The notes below the pieces were generated by a model that was given only the letters and a program-made list of their open reading frames with translations, had not been told where the DNA came from and searched no databases. Positions 13,477-19,726 of a stretch of 19,726 nucleotides of DNA are shown here, piece after piece. The position numbers and the translations under genes were made by a program. Each line of letters starts with the position of its first letter. Positions within the stretch are counted from its first letter, which is position 1. Origin of the DNA: an uncultured Collinsella sp. (lineage in GTDB: Bacteria > Actinomycetota > Coriobacteriia > Coriobacteriales > Coriobacteriaceae); assembly GCA_900544385.1 (NCBI GenBank), contig UQVD01000036.1:1-19726 (forward strand). The letters run 5' to 3'.

Positions 13477-14133
13477 ATGACCCTTCTCGAACTGTTCCAG
13501 CTGCTGAAGAAGCACCTCAAGCTGGTCATCACCCTTCCGGTGGTCTGCGCGATCGCCATGGGCATCGTGTCCTTCGTTGCGATGGACAACACCTATACCG
13601 CGACGACGAGCATGTACATTCTCGCCAAGACCGACGATAGCGGTCAGATGAGCTACAACGATCTCTCGGCGAGCCAGATGCTTTCCAACGATATCGCCAC
13701 GCTGCTGGATAGCGATAGCGTTAAGAGCGGCGCCGCCAAAGAACTGGGCCTCACCGATCTGGATGACTACAAGGTGTCTGTTTCCTCCGAGACCACCACG
13801 CGTGTCATTACGCTTTCGGTTACCGGCACCGATGCCAAGGAGACGGCTGAGGTCGCAAAGGCCATGGCCAGCTCGGTGAGTACGGTCGCTCAGAACGTCG
13901 GCGCTGCCCAGAGCATCAACGTTATCGACGAGGCTAAGACCCCCGAAGCCCCCAGCGGCCCCAAGCGCACGCTGTATATTGCCGTCGCGTTCCTCGCCGG
14001 TATCTTTATCGCAGTTGCCTATGTCGTTTTGGCAGACATGCTCAATACCCGCATCCGCGGTGCCGAAGAGGCAGAAGAGCTCCTGGGTATTCCCGTTGTT
14101 GGCCGAATTCCGGCTATGAAAGGTGGTAAATAG
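13477..14133 (+). CDS. cpsC: Polysaccharide chain-length determinant / kinase activator (Wzz, CpsC/CapA type)
   Basis: Membrane protein of 218 residues with the Wzz topology. A short cytoplasmic N-terminus (MTLLELFQLLKKHLK) is followed by TM1 at about 16-36, an external region from about 37 to 164 starting YTATTSMYILAK, a proline-containing stretch TPEAPSGPKR, and TM2 at 165-188. A 30-residue cytoplasmic tail ends ELLGIPVVGRIPAMKGGK. In Gram-positives this protein docks and activates the separate tyrosine kinase through that tail and helps set polysaccharide chain length. The kinase gene begins 2 bp after its stop codon. AAAGG (13464-13468) precedes the ATG. Confidence 0.9.
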   Translation: MTLLELFQLLKKHLKLVITLPVVCAIAMGIVSFVAMDNTYTATTSMYILAKTDDSGQMSYNDLSASQMLSNDIATLLDSDSVKSGAAKELGLTDLDDYKVSVSSETTTRVITLSVTGTDAKETAEVAKAMASSVSTVAQNVGAAQSINVIDEAKTPEAPSGPKRTLYIAVAFLAGIFIAVAYVVLADMLNTRIRGAEEAEELLGIPVVGRIPAMKGGK

Positions 14134-14135
14134 GC

Positions 14136-14873
14136 ATGGCTAAGGCAAAGAACACCGACAAGCTCGTTGTACAGAATGCCGCCAAGACCCTTCTGGCCAA
14201 CATCCGCTTTGCGAGCGTGGACGACCCCATTCGCACCATCACCGTTACCTCCTCGATTCCCAACGAGGGCAAGTCTACGGTTTCCATTAACCTTGCTCAG
14301 GCAATCGCCACGAGCGGCAAGTCCGTGCTCCTGGTCGAGGCCGATATGCGCCGCAGGTCCCTTTCCGATATGCTCGGCGTTCGTTCGCGCGGCGGACTCT
14401 ATGCGGTTCTTTCCGAGCAGATCTCCATTGACCAGGCAATTGTCGAGACGGGTCAGAAGAACTTCTACTTCCTCGATGCCGAGCCGCATATTCCCAATCC
14501 TGCCGACATCATCGTCTCTCACCGCTTTGCCAAGCTGGTAAAGGCACTGTCCGCAAAGTTCCAGTACGTCATCTTCGATGCTCCCCCGGTCGGCACCTTC
14601 ATCGATGCTGCCGAGATTGCCAGCCTGACCGACGGCACGCTGTTCGTGGTGCGCGAGGACTTCACCAAGCGCGAGGAGGCACTCAACGCTATCGGCCAGC
14701 TTAAGAAGTCCGAGAAGGTCAAGCTCATCGGTACCGTCATGAACTACTGCGAGACCGAGACCAGCGAGTACTACTACTCCTACTACACCAAGGACGGTAA
14801 GAAGGTGAAGAAGGGCTCCGACGATCAGGGGACTTCCAAAAAGGGCATCTTCACCAACCGAGCAAACGTTTAG
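14136..14873 (+). CDS. cpsD: Bacterial tyrosine kinase (BY-kinase, CpsD/CapB/YwqD type)
   Basis: Cytoplasmic autophosphorylating kinase of 245 residues. It shows Walker A SIPNEGKST (40-48), Walker A' LLVEADMRR (65-73) and Walker B YVIFDAPP (144-151), the three ATP motifs that define BY-kinases and distinguish them from MinD-like ATPases. The C-terminal tyrosine cluster EYYYSYY (211-217) is the autophosphorylation site, here followed by a Lys-rich tail. Cycles of phosphorylation and dephosphorylation of the cluster control oligomer state and polysaccharide export. It is translationally linked to the preceding cpsC-like gene and followed after 17 bp by a matching phosphatase. Confidence 0.93.
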   Translation: MAKAKNTDKLVVQNAAKTLLANIRFASVDDPIRTITVTSSIPNEGKSTVSINLAQAIATSGKSVLLVEADMRRRSLSDMLGVRSRGGLYAVLSEQISIDQAIVETGQKNFYFLDAEPHIPNPADIIVSHRFAKLVKALSAKFQYVIFDAPPVGTFIDAAEIASLTDGTLFVVREDFTKREEALNAIGQLKKSEKVKLIGTVMNYCETETSEYYYSYYTKDGKKVKKGSDDQGTSKKGIFTNRANV

Positions 14874-14890
14874 TTGATTAAGGCTGACCT

Positions 14891-15541
14891 ATGCGTGACA
14901 TTCATTGCCATATCTTGCCGGGTGTAGACGACGGCGCCGCCGATCTCGATGAGAGCTTGGCGATGCTCGAGGCTGCCAAGCGGGCCGGTGTAACCAGAAT
15001 CGTTTGCACCCCGCACTGTCGTGATCCCTATTTTGATTACGACAAGATGTGGGATGCCTTTGAGCTGCTGCGCGATAACGCTGACGGTTTTCCGCTCCAG
15101 ATGGGCTTCGAGGTCAACCATCGAAAGCTCGTTGAGCTTGGTATCGATGCCGCGGAGCACTTGCATTTCGATGGAACCAATGAGTTCCTGCTTGAGCTTT
15201 CGACGCATGCCGATGCGTATGCGTTTAGAGAGTACGAGAACACGATTTACGATTTGCAGTGCCGTGGCTACCAGGTGATCATCGCTCATCCTGAGCGCTA
15301 TCGTGCGGTTCAAAAGGATGTAAGCGTGGCGGAGCGCCTGGTCGATATGGGCTGCAAGCTGCAGGCTTCGGCGGACTTTATTGCCGGCGGTCGCTTTGGT
15401 CGCGAGAAAAAGCCGGCACAGCGCCTGTTCGATCAGAACCTGTACAGCTTCATCGCGAGCGATGCCCATAACGTGGGTCATTACGACTGCCTGGCGAAGG
15501 CTCGCGCGAAGTTTAGCGTGCGCGGAGCTCATTTTCGCTAA
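14891..15541 (+). CDS. cpsB: PHP-family protein tyrosine phosphatase (CpsB/CapC/YwqE type)
   Basis: Manganese-dependent phosphatase of 216 residues that would remove phosphate from the tyrosine cluster of the upstream kinase. The metal-binding residues of the PHP domain are visible: DIHCH (H5, H7), GVDDG (D13, D14), TPH (H42), GFEVN (E74), IAHPERY (H133) and SDAHN (D191, H193). AAGG lies about 8 nt before the ATG. It ends the cpsC-cpsD-cpsB group. No glycosyltransferase, Wzx or Wzy gene follows, so the trio probably acts on a polysaccharide locus elsewhere. Confidence 0.93.
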   Translation: MRDIHCHILPGVDDGAADLDESLAMLEAAKRAGVTRIVCTPHCRDPYFDYDKMWDAFELLRDNADGFPLQMGFEVNHRKLVELGIDAAEHLHFDGTNEFLLELSTHADAYAFREYENTIYDLQCRGYQVIIAHPERYRAVQKDVSVAERLVDMGCKLQASADFIAGGRFGREKKPAQRLFDQNLYSFIASDAHNVGHYDCLAKARAKFSVRGAHFR

Positions 15542-15580
15542 AATCTGTCCCTAACGGTCGCATTGAATGAAAGGGCAGCC

Positions 15581-16081
15581 ATGGATATCCAACTTAAGAC
15601 GGGATGCTTTGATGACGCGGCGTTGGTGCGCCGCGTCATTTTTATGGACGAGCAGGGCTACGAGAATGAGTTCGACGCTATCGACGAGGATCCGAACTGC
15701 ATTCATGTGACGCTCTATGTAGACGGCGAGCTTGCCGGTTGCTCGCGCGTGTTTCCCGAAGAGCTTGAGCGCGCGGCTGACGCAGAGGCTCCGGTGTCGC
15801 CGGCGTGCGACTTGGACGAAGGTGTCGCGGCGGGGGAGACCTACATTATGGGGCGCGTGGCCGTGCTGCCGAGCATGCGCCGTCGCGGTTTGGCGAGCAA
15901 GATTGTCGAGGCCAGTGATACGTGCGCGCGTGATGCCGGCGCCAAGCTCATTAAGCTGCATGCTCAGGAATACGTGCTGCCGCTCTATGCCAAGGCGGGC
16001 TACACGCAGATTGCCCCGGTGGACTACGAAGACGAGGGCCAGCCTCATGCCTGGATGGCCAAGCGCGTAGATGGCAGATAG
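15581..16081 (+). CDS. GNAT-family N-acetyltransferase (ElaA/YjcF-like)
   Basis: Predicted cytoplasmic acyltransferase of 166 residues using acetyl-CoA. The acetyl-CoA-binding motif A is YIMGRVAVLPSMRRRGLASKIV (about 87-108), with the Q/RxxGxG/A turn as RRRGLA. The late motif LHAQEYVLPLYAKAGY (about 126-141) is typical of the ElaA/YjcF branch. The substrate is unknown. The frame is open from a TTG at 15563, but GAAAGGG (15568-15574) selects the ATG at 15581. It lies 39 bp after cpsB and may be cotranscribed with it. The gene has no close functional link to polysaccharide control. Confidence 0.88.
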   Translation: MDIQLKTGCFDDAALVRRVIFMDEQGYENEFDAIDEDPNCIHVTLYVDGELAGCSRVFPEELERAADAEAPVSPACDLDEGVAAGETYIMGRVAVLPSMRRRGLASKIVEASDTCARDAGAKLIKLHAQEYVLPLYAKAGYTQIAPVDYEDEGQPHAWMAKRVDGR

Positions 16082-16168
16082 GAACGTTCCTTTCCTGCCG
16101 GCAGTTTGGGACACTCCTTGGCAATTGGCGCATCAGAGCGCTCGGACATACAGTTTTTCGATTCCGTA

Positions 16169-16199
16169 TGTATATATGCGCGTTAATGGGTTATAAAAT
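16169..16199 (+). promoter_or_regulatory. Possible htpG promoter upstream of the leader terminator
   Basis: TATAAAAT (16192-16199) is a strong -10 in an AT-rich patch. The -35 position reads TGTATA (16169-16174), a poor match. A start near 16205 would give a leader of about 80 nt containing the hairpin at 16229-16253. I see neither a CIRCE (HrcA) nor a HAIR (HspR) operator here. Confidence 0.4.
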
Positions 16200-16228
16200 C
16201 TAAGTCTGAACATAGCAGGTCTGCGATG

Positions 16229-16253
16229 CGGCTCGGGCGACCGAGCCGTTTTT
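16229..16253 (+). terminator. Perfect intrinsic terminator in the htpG leader
   Basis: CGGCTCGG (16229-16236), loop GCGA, CCGAGCCG (16241-16248), then TTTTT (16249-16253). It lies 148 nt after the acetyltransferase stop and only 30 nt before the htpG ATG. It may end the upstream transcript, or act as an attenuator in the htpG mRNA. Confidence 0.8.
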
Positions 16254-16283
16254 GCGGACAGGGGTAGCGCGAAAGGACTGCAC

Positions 16284-18308
16284 ATGCGTCAATTTAAGAC
16301 CGAGAGCAAAAAACTGCTCGACCTCATGATCAACTCCATCTACACCAATAAAGAAATCTTCCTGCGCGAGCTTATCTCTAACGCGAGCGACGCCGTCGAC
16401 AAGCTCAACTTTAAGAGCCTGCAGGACCCGAGCGTCAAGATCGACCAGGGCGACCTGGCCATTCGCGTCTCCTTTGATAAAGACGCCCGCACCATTACCA
16501 TCTCGGATAACGGCATTGGCATGACCGCCGAGGAGCTGGAGCGCAATCTGGGCACCATCGCCCATTCCGGCTCCGAGGAGTTTAAGACCGAGAACGCCGA
16601 GCAGCAGGGCTCCGATGTCGACATCATCGGTCAGTTTGGCGTGGGCTTCTACTCGGCTTTTATGGTCGCCAGCCATGTGAAGGTCGTCAGCCGCGCCTAC
16701 GGCGAGGATGTCGCCCATGTGTGGGAATCCGACGGTCTTGAGGGCTACACCATCGAGGACGGCGAGCGCGCCGAGCACGGTACCGATGTCATCCTGACGC
16801 TGCGCGAGAACGAGAAGCTCGATGCCGACGGCGAGGCCGAGACCTACGATCGCTTCCTGACCGAGTGGGGTCTCAAGAGCCTAATTCAGCAGTACAGTAA
16901 CTATGTGCGTTACCCGATCCAGATGATGGTGTCCAAGAGCCGCCAGAAACCCAAGCCCGAGGACGCCGGCGACGATTACAAGCCCGAGTACGAGGACTAC
17001 CAGGAGCTCGAGACCGTCAATTCCATGACACCGATCTGGAAGAAGCACAGCTCCGATGTCGAGCAGAAGGACTACGACGAGTTCTACAAGTCCACGTTCC
17101 ACGACTTTGACGATCCTGCGCGCACCATCAGCTTCCACGCCGAGGGCACGCTCGAGTATGACGCCCTGCTGTTTGTGCCGGGACGCGCGCCGTTCGATCT
17201 GTACAGCAAGGACTACGAGAAGGGTCTGGCGCTCTACAGCTCCAACGTCCTGATCATGGAGAAGTGCGACGACCTGCTGCCCGACTACTACAACTTTGTC
17301 CGCGGCGTCGTGGATTCCGCCGACGTGTCGCTCAACATCTCGCGCGAGACGCTGCAGCAGAACCGTCAGCTCAAGGCCATCGCCAAGCGTGTGGAAAAGA
17401 AGATTACCGCCGACCTTGAGGATATGCGTGACAACGACCGCGAGGCCTACGAGAAGTTCTTTGAGAACTTTGGCCGCGGTCTTAAGTACGGCATCTACTC
17501 GAGCTATGGCATGAAGGCCGATGAGCTCGCCGACCTGTTGCTGTTCTGGTCTGCCAAGGAACAGAAGATGATTACCCTGGCCGAGTATGCCAAGGGCATG
17601 CCTGAGGATCAGAAGGCCATCTACTACGCCGCCGGCGACTCGCGTGAGCGCTTGGCCAAGATGCCCGTGGTAAAGGGCGTGCTCGACCGCGGCTATGACG
17701 TGCTGCTGCTGACGCAGGATGTGGATGAGTTCACGTTCCAGGCTATGCGTGAGTACGTTGCCGCCGATATGCCCAAGATCTACGAGGACGATGCTGCCCG
17801 CGAGGCTGCCGAGAAGGCTGTGGCCGACGGTGCCGAGCCCGAGGTCGAGGATCGTCATCTAGAGCTCAAGAACGTTGCGACCGGTGATCTTGACCTGGCG
17901 ACCGAGGACGAGAAGAAGGAGGCCGAGGACGCCACCAAGGAGAACGAGGACCTCTTTAGCGCTATGAAGGAGGCGCTCGGTGACAAGGTCGAGAAAGTCG
18001 CCGTCTCCGCGCGCCTGACCGATGCCCCCGCTTGTATCACCACCGAGGGCCCACTTTCGCTCGAGATGGAGAAGGTGCTCCAGAAGGGACCCGAGGGCGC
18101 GCCCGACGGCATGCCCAAGAGCCAACGCGTGCTCGAGCTCAACGCCAAGCACCCGGTCTTTGACAAGCTTGTCGCTGCCCAGAAGGCAGGCGACGCCGAC
18201 AAGATCAAGCAGTACTCTGGTCTGCTCTACGATCAGGCCCTGCTGGTCGAGGGCATCCTCCCCGAGGACCCCGTTGCCTTCGCGGCGGCTGTTTGCAACT
18301 TGATGTAG
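16284..18308 (+). CDS. htpG: HtpG, Hsp90-family molecular chaperone
   Basis: ATP-dependent homodimeric cytoplasmic chaperone of 674 residues, somewhat longer than the common 620-640. The N-terminal GHKL ATPase domain has EIFLRELISNASDAVDK (24-40, with catalytic E29 and N33), SDNGIGM (74-80) and the lid/glycine region GQFGVGFYSAFMV (116-128). The middle domain contains VDSADVSLNISRETLQQNRQ, with the conserved catalytic-loop Arg. The C-terminal dimerisation domain ends with the motif-like DKIKQYSGLLYDQALLVEGILPEDP. The extra length comes from an acidic, Lys/Glu-rich linker around 515-560 (DLATEDEKKEAEDATKENED). AAAGGA (16272-16277) sits 6 nt before the ATG. Confidence 0.96.
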   Translation: MRQFKTESKKLLDLMINSIYTNKEIFLRELISNASDAVDKLNFKSLQDPSVKIDQGDLAIRVSFDKDARTITISDNGIGMTAEELERNLGTIAHSGSEEFKTENAEQQGSDVDIIGQFGVGFYSAFMVASHVKVVSRAYGEDVAHVWESDGLEGYTIEDGERAEHGTDVILTLRENEKLDADGEAETYDRFLTEWGLKSLIQQYSNYVRYPIQMMVSKSRQKPKPEDAGDDYKPEYEDYQELETVNSMTPIWKKHSSDVEQKDYDEFYKSTFHDFDDPARTISFHAEGTLEYDALLFVPGRAPFDLYSKDYEKGLALYSSNVLIMEKCDDLLPDYYNFVRGVVDSADVSLNISRETLQQNRQLKAIAKRVEKKITADLEDMRDNDREAYEKFFENFGRGLKYGIYSSYGMKADELADLLLFWSAKEQKMITLAEYAKGMPEDQKAIYYAAGDSRERLAKMPVVKGVLDRGYDVLLLTQDVDEFTFQAMREYVAADMPKIYEDDAAREAAEKAVADGAEPEVEDRHLELKNVATGDLDLATEDEKKEAEDATKENEDLFSAMKEALGDKVEKVAVSARLTDAPACITTEGPLSLEMEKVLQKGPEGAPDGMPKSQRVLELNAKHPVFDKLVAAQKAGDADKIKQYSGLLYDQALLVEGILPEDPVAFAAAVCNLM

Positions 18309-18407
18309 TTCGGGGATACGGCACCGTAACTAGATTAGAACGAGAGTGGATAATCTCCCACTTGGGGGTGCGGACAGAAAGTTGGACCGCGGGGCGGTCC
18401 GGACTGG
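18309..18407. other. Gap between htpG and the complete IS, with the probable left end of a second IS
   Basis: A weak stem AGTGG...CCACT (18345-18362) could slow transcription after htpG but has no T-run. From about 18369 (TGCGGACAGAAAGTTGGAC) the sequence looks like an IS terminus. It is followed by a 7-bp perfect hairpin GGACCGC-GGG-GCGGTCC (18384-18400). If the complete IS and one CTGG are removed in silico, this segment runs straight into GGAGG and the ATG at 19675. That makes it a likely leader of the interrupted outer transposase gene. Nothing else is seen. Confidence 0.45.
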
Positions 18408-18447
18408 TGGAGTGGGAAGGATAAACTGGACTTTCTTTTAAGGATCC

Positions 18448-19350
18448 TCAAGCGTATTGCCGCTCGTATTCCACTGGAGACATGTAGCCCAGGGTGGAAT
18501 GCATGCGCACCCTATTGTAATAGAGCTCTATGTACTTGAAGATGTCCTGCTTGGCCTCGTCCCTCGTCCCATAGCTCCTCTCTTTCACCAATTCCCTTTT
18601 CAGCGTCTTGAAGAACGACTCGGCCACCGCGTTGTCCAGCGGCGTGCCGGGCCTTGATACCGACTGGACTATGCCATGCGAGTCCAGACACCGCTGGAAG
18701 GAACGGGAGGTGTACTGCGCGCCCTGATCGTCATGGAAGACGAGGCTGCCGTCATCTGGCGGACCCTCCCTGCCGACCGCCTGCTCCATCGCGTCGATCG
18801 CGACCTTCTCGGTGATGCGCTCGGACATCGACCAGCCCACGACCTTGCGGGAGAAGGCGTCTATCACGGCTGCGAGATAGAGCCACCCTTCTCTTGTGGG
18901 TATGTAGGTGATGTCGCCCACCCAAAGCCTGTTGCGCTCGCCCACGGTGAAAGCGCGCTCTACCAGGTTCAACCGAGGGTCTCCCGGCTCGACCTTCTTC
19001 TGGATGCGGTGTTTTCGGGTCGCGCCCTTTCCGGCAAGTCCGAGCTTCTGCATGATGCGGAGCACGCGCTTCTCGCTCACGACGATGCCGCTTTTTCGCA
19101 GTTCGCGGTTGATGCGCCGGTAGCCGTAACGGCCCTTGTGCCGCTCGAAGGCCTCGACGACGAAACCTTCGATCGCCTCCCGCTCTATCTGGGCGTCGGA
19201 CTTCTTCCGGCCGAGATACTCGTAGAAACCGGATTTCGAGACTTTCATCAGCCCGCATGCCTTCTTGATGGGGCCGATCTCGCCCCTATGCTCTTTGAGG
19301 AACTCGAACCTCACGCATGGTCTTGACTCAAGAAGGCCCGGAAATTTTTT
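18448..19350 (-). CDS. IS3-family transposase OrfB (DDE integrase part, made by frameshift)
   Basis: Catalytic half of the transposase. It is expected to be translated as an OrfA-OrfB fusion after a -1 slip at 19344-19350. Its own frame is open upstream to 19482 but with no convincing independent start. From the slip it reads KKFPGLLESRPCVRF, then an HTH_21-like segment (VSKSGFYEYLGRK, YGYRRINREL), then the RNase H-like rve domain. DDE residues are seen in LWVGDITYIP (first Asp), FHDDQGAQYTS (second Asp) and DNAVAESFFKTLKRE (Glu). It ends YMSPVEYERQYA, typical of the family. The roughly 300-residue product is full length. Confidence 0.92.
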   Translation of the reverse strand, partial: KKFPGLLESRPCVRFEFLKEHRGEIGPIKKACGLMKVSKSGFYEYLGRKKSDAQIEREAIEGFVVEAFERHKGRYGYRRINRELRKSGIVVSEKRVLRIMQKLGLAGKGATRKHRIQKKVEPGDPRLNLVERAFTVGERNRLWVGDITYIPTREGWLYLAAVIDAFSRKVVGWSMSERITEKVAIDAMEQAVGREGPPDDGSLVFHDDQGAQYTSRSFQRCLDSHGIVQSVSRPGTPLDNAVAESFFKTLKRELVKERSYGTRDEAKQDIFKYIELYYNRVRMHSTLGYMSPVEYERQYA

Positions 19351-19610
19351 AGTATCTCGTTCTCGCGCTCGAGCTCCTCGACCTTCTTCTTGAGCTTCAC
19401 GATCTCGTGGTCCTTGTTGATCTTCGGGGAGCCGTTTCCGGGGAACGCGCCGTCTCCCATCTCCTCGTATTCGCGGGCCCATCTTCTCAGCGTCGAATCC
19501 TTTATGCCGAGTTCCTCCGATAGGCCTTTGACCGTCATTTCCCCGGACAGGACCACCTTTGCCGCCGAGACCTTGAACTGCCTGTCGTATCGCTTTCTTC
19601 TTTGGGTCAT
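19311..19610 (-). CDS. IS3-family transposase OrfA (HTH protein)
   Basis: A 99-residue DNA-binding protein that recognises the IS ends. Residues 1-45 form the HTH_Tnp_1 domain (YDRQFKVSAAKVVL, LSEELGIKDSTLRRWAREYEEMG). Residues about 70-90 form the leucine-zipper-like coiled coil (IVKLKKKVEELERENEIL) that mediates dimerisation. A GTG at 19619 is in frame, but AAAGG lies 8 nt before the ATG (complement of 19608-19610), so that start is used. It overlaps orfB in the region of the slippery heptamer. Confidence 0.9.
   Translation of the reverse strand: MTQRRKRYDRQFKVSAAKVVLSGEMTVKGLSEELGIKDSTLRRWAREYEEMGDGAFPGNGSPKINKDHEIVKLKKKVEELERENEILKNFRAFLSQDHA
19344..19350 (-). promoter_or_regulatory. Programmed -1 frameshift slippery site A-AAA-AAT
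   Basis: In the orfA frame the minus strand reads CTA AAA AAT TTC. The heptamer A-AAA-AAT fits the X-XXY-YYZ rule. Slipping back one base continues as AAA TTT CCG GGC, which is exactly the orfB frame. Confidence 0.8.
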
Positions 19611-19674
19611 CTTGAACACCTTTCGCTCTTAACTAGGTGTCCAATTCATCATACCCACTCCACTGGAGGTCCGC

Positions 19675-19726
19675 ATGTACAGCAGGGAGAAGGTCGAGCT
19701 CTTCCTCCTGGCGACGGAGGACGGCA
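19675..19726 (+). CDS. Start of a further transposase-like OrfA, runs off the window
   Basis: ATG at 19675 is preceded by GGAGG (19665-19669) and encodes MYSREKVELFLLATEDG before the sequence ends. The start is similar in style to HTH OrfA proteins of IS elements in Coriobacteriia, but 17 residues do not allow a firm call. The complete IS lies 12 bp upstream of its start codon and separates it from the IS-like terminus at about 18369. Confidence 0.5.
   Translation, partial: MYSREKVELFLLATEDG

Larger units (their letters stand above)
18408..19662 (-). mobile_element. Complete IS3-family insertion sequence, 1,255 bp
   Basis: The ends are imperfect inverted repeats. TGGAGTGGGAAGGATAAACT continues to GGAC at 18408-18431, and the complement of 19639-19662 begins TGGAGTGGGTATGATGAATT and continues GGAC. 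About 20 of the 24 outer positions match. CTGG at 18404-18407 and CTGG at 19663-19666 form a 4-bp target-site duplication. Inside are overlapping orfA and orfB on the minus strand with a -1 frameshift site, as in IS3-family elements. All DDE residues are present and no stop interrupts either frame, so it looks active and recent. Confidence 0.92.

Noticed and set aside
16082..16283. CIRCE or HAIR heat-shock operator upstream of htpG
   Set aside because: Neither TTAGCACTC-N9-GAGTGCTAA nor CTTGAGT-N7-ACTCAAG occurs; only a terminator hairpin is present.
16881..17858. 325-codon minus-strand frame inside htpG
   Set aside because: Antisense shadow of a clear Hsp90 gene; Leu/Val/Gly-rich low-complexity product.
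19351..19482. Independent start of OrfB at 19482
   Set aside because: The residues before the slippery site are the orfA region read in the -1 frame, with no ribosome-binding site; frameshift fusion explains the frame.

Overview
The window is GC-rich, densely coded DNA that looks like a gut Coriobacteriia chromosome, most likely Collinsella. This is inferred from base composition, the style of the encoded proteins and the intergenic repeat types; no 16S rRNA or other marker is present to prove it. Most of it is ordinary core chromosome. The right end is a nested insertion-sequence region.

Left part (1-2.8 kb): the 3' end of rlmH (23S rRNA methyltransferase), proC (last step of proline synthesis), a 133-bp inverted-repeat element carrying a strong bidirectional terminator hairpin, a previously untracked 57-residue membrane protein on the minus strand, and divergently serS (seryl-tRNA synthetase) with its terminator. 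Next comes a 125-residue protein of unknown function preceded by a good match to a Gram-positive LexA/SOS box.

tRNA-bounded part (3.3-6.6 kb): tRNA-Arg(ACG) with promoter and terminator. Its 3' end, terminator and trailer are repeated 190 bp downstream around an 81-bp block of hairpins. An 813-residue TPR-like protein of unknown function follows, then tRNA-Ser(GCU). Both tRNA trailers carry an inverted copy of a T-arm sequence.

Signalling and envelope part (6.6-16.1 kb): a secreted D-Ala-D-Ala carboxypeptidase (minus strand) is divergent from a VanR/VanS-like two-component system. pstB (phosphate ABC transporter ATPase) is followed by a PhoB/PhoR-like two-component system, without pstSCA or phoU. 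Then come a chain-length/adaptor protein, a bacterial tyrosine kinase and a PHP-type tyrosine phosphatase (cpsC-cpsD-cpsB type) that together would control polysaccharide export, and an ElaA-like GNAT acetyltransferase.

Right part (16.1-19.7 kb): htpG (Hsp90) has a perfect intrinsic terminator inside its leader. It is followed by a complete 1,255-bp IS3-family element with terminal inverted repeats, a CTGG target duplication and a -1 frameshift site. This element appears to have landed in the short leader of a second transposase-like gene that runs off the window.

No CRISPR array, prophage, rRNA or obvious defence system is visible. The items most worth a second look are the duplicated tRNA-Arg tail with its hairpin block, the inverted T-arm copies behind two tRNAs, the SOS-box gene, the 813-residue protein, the htpG leader terminator and the nested IS.
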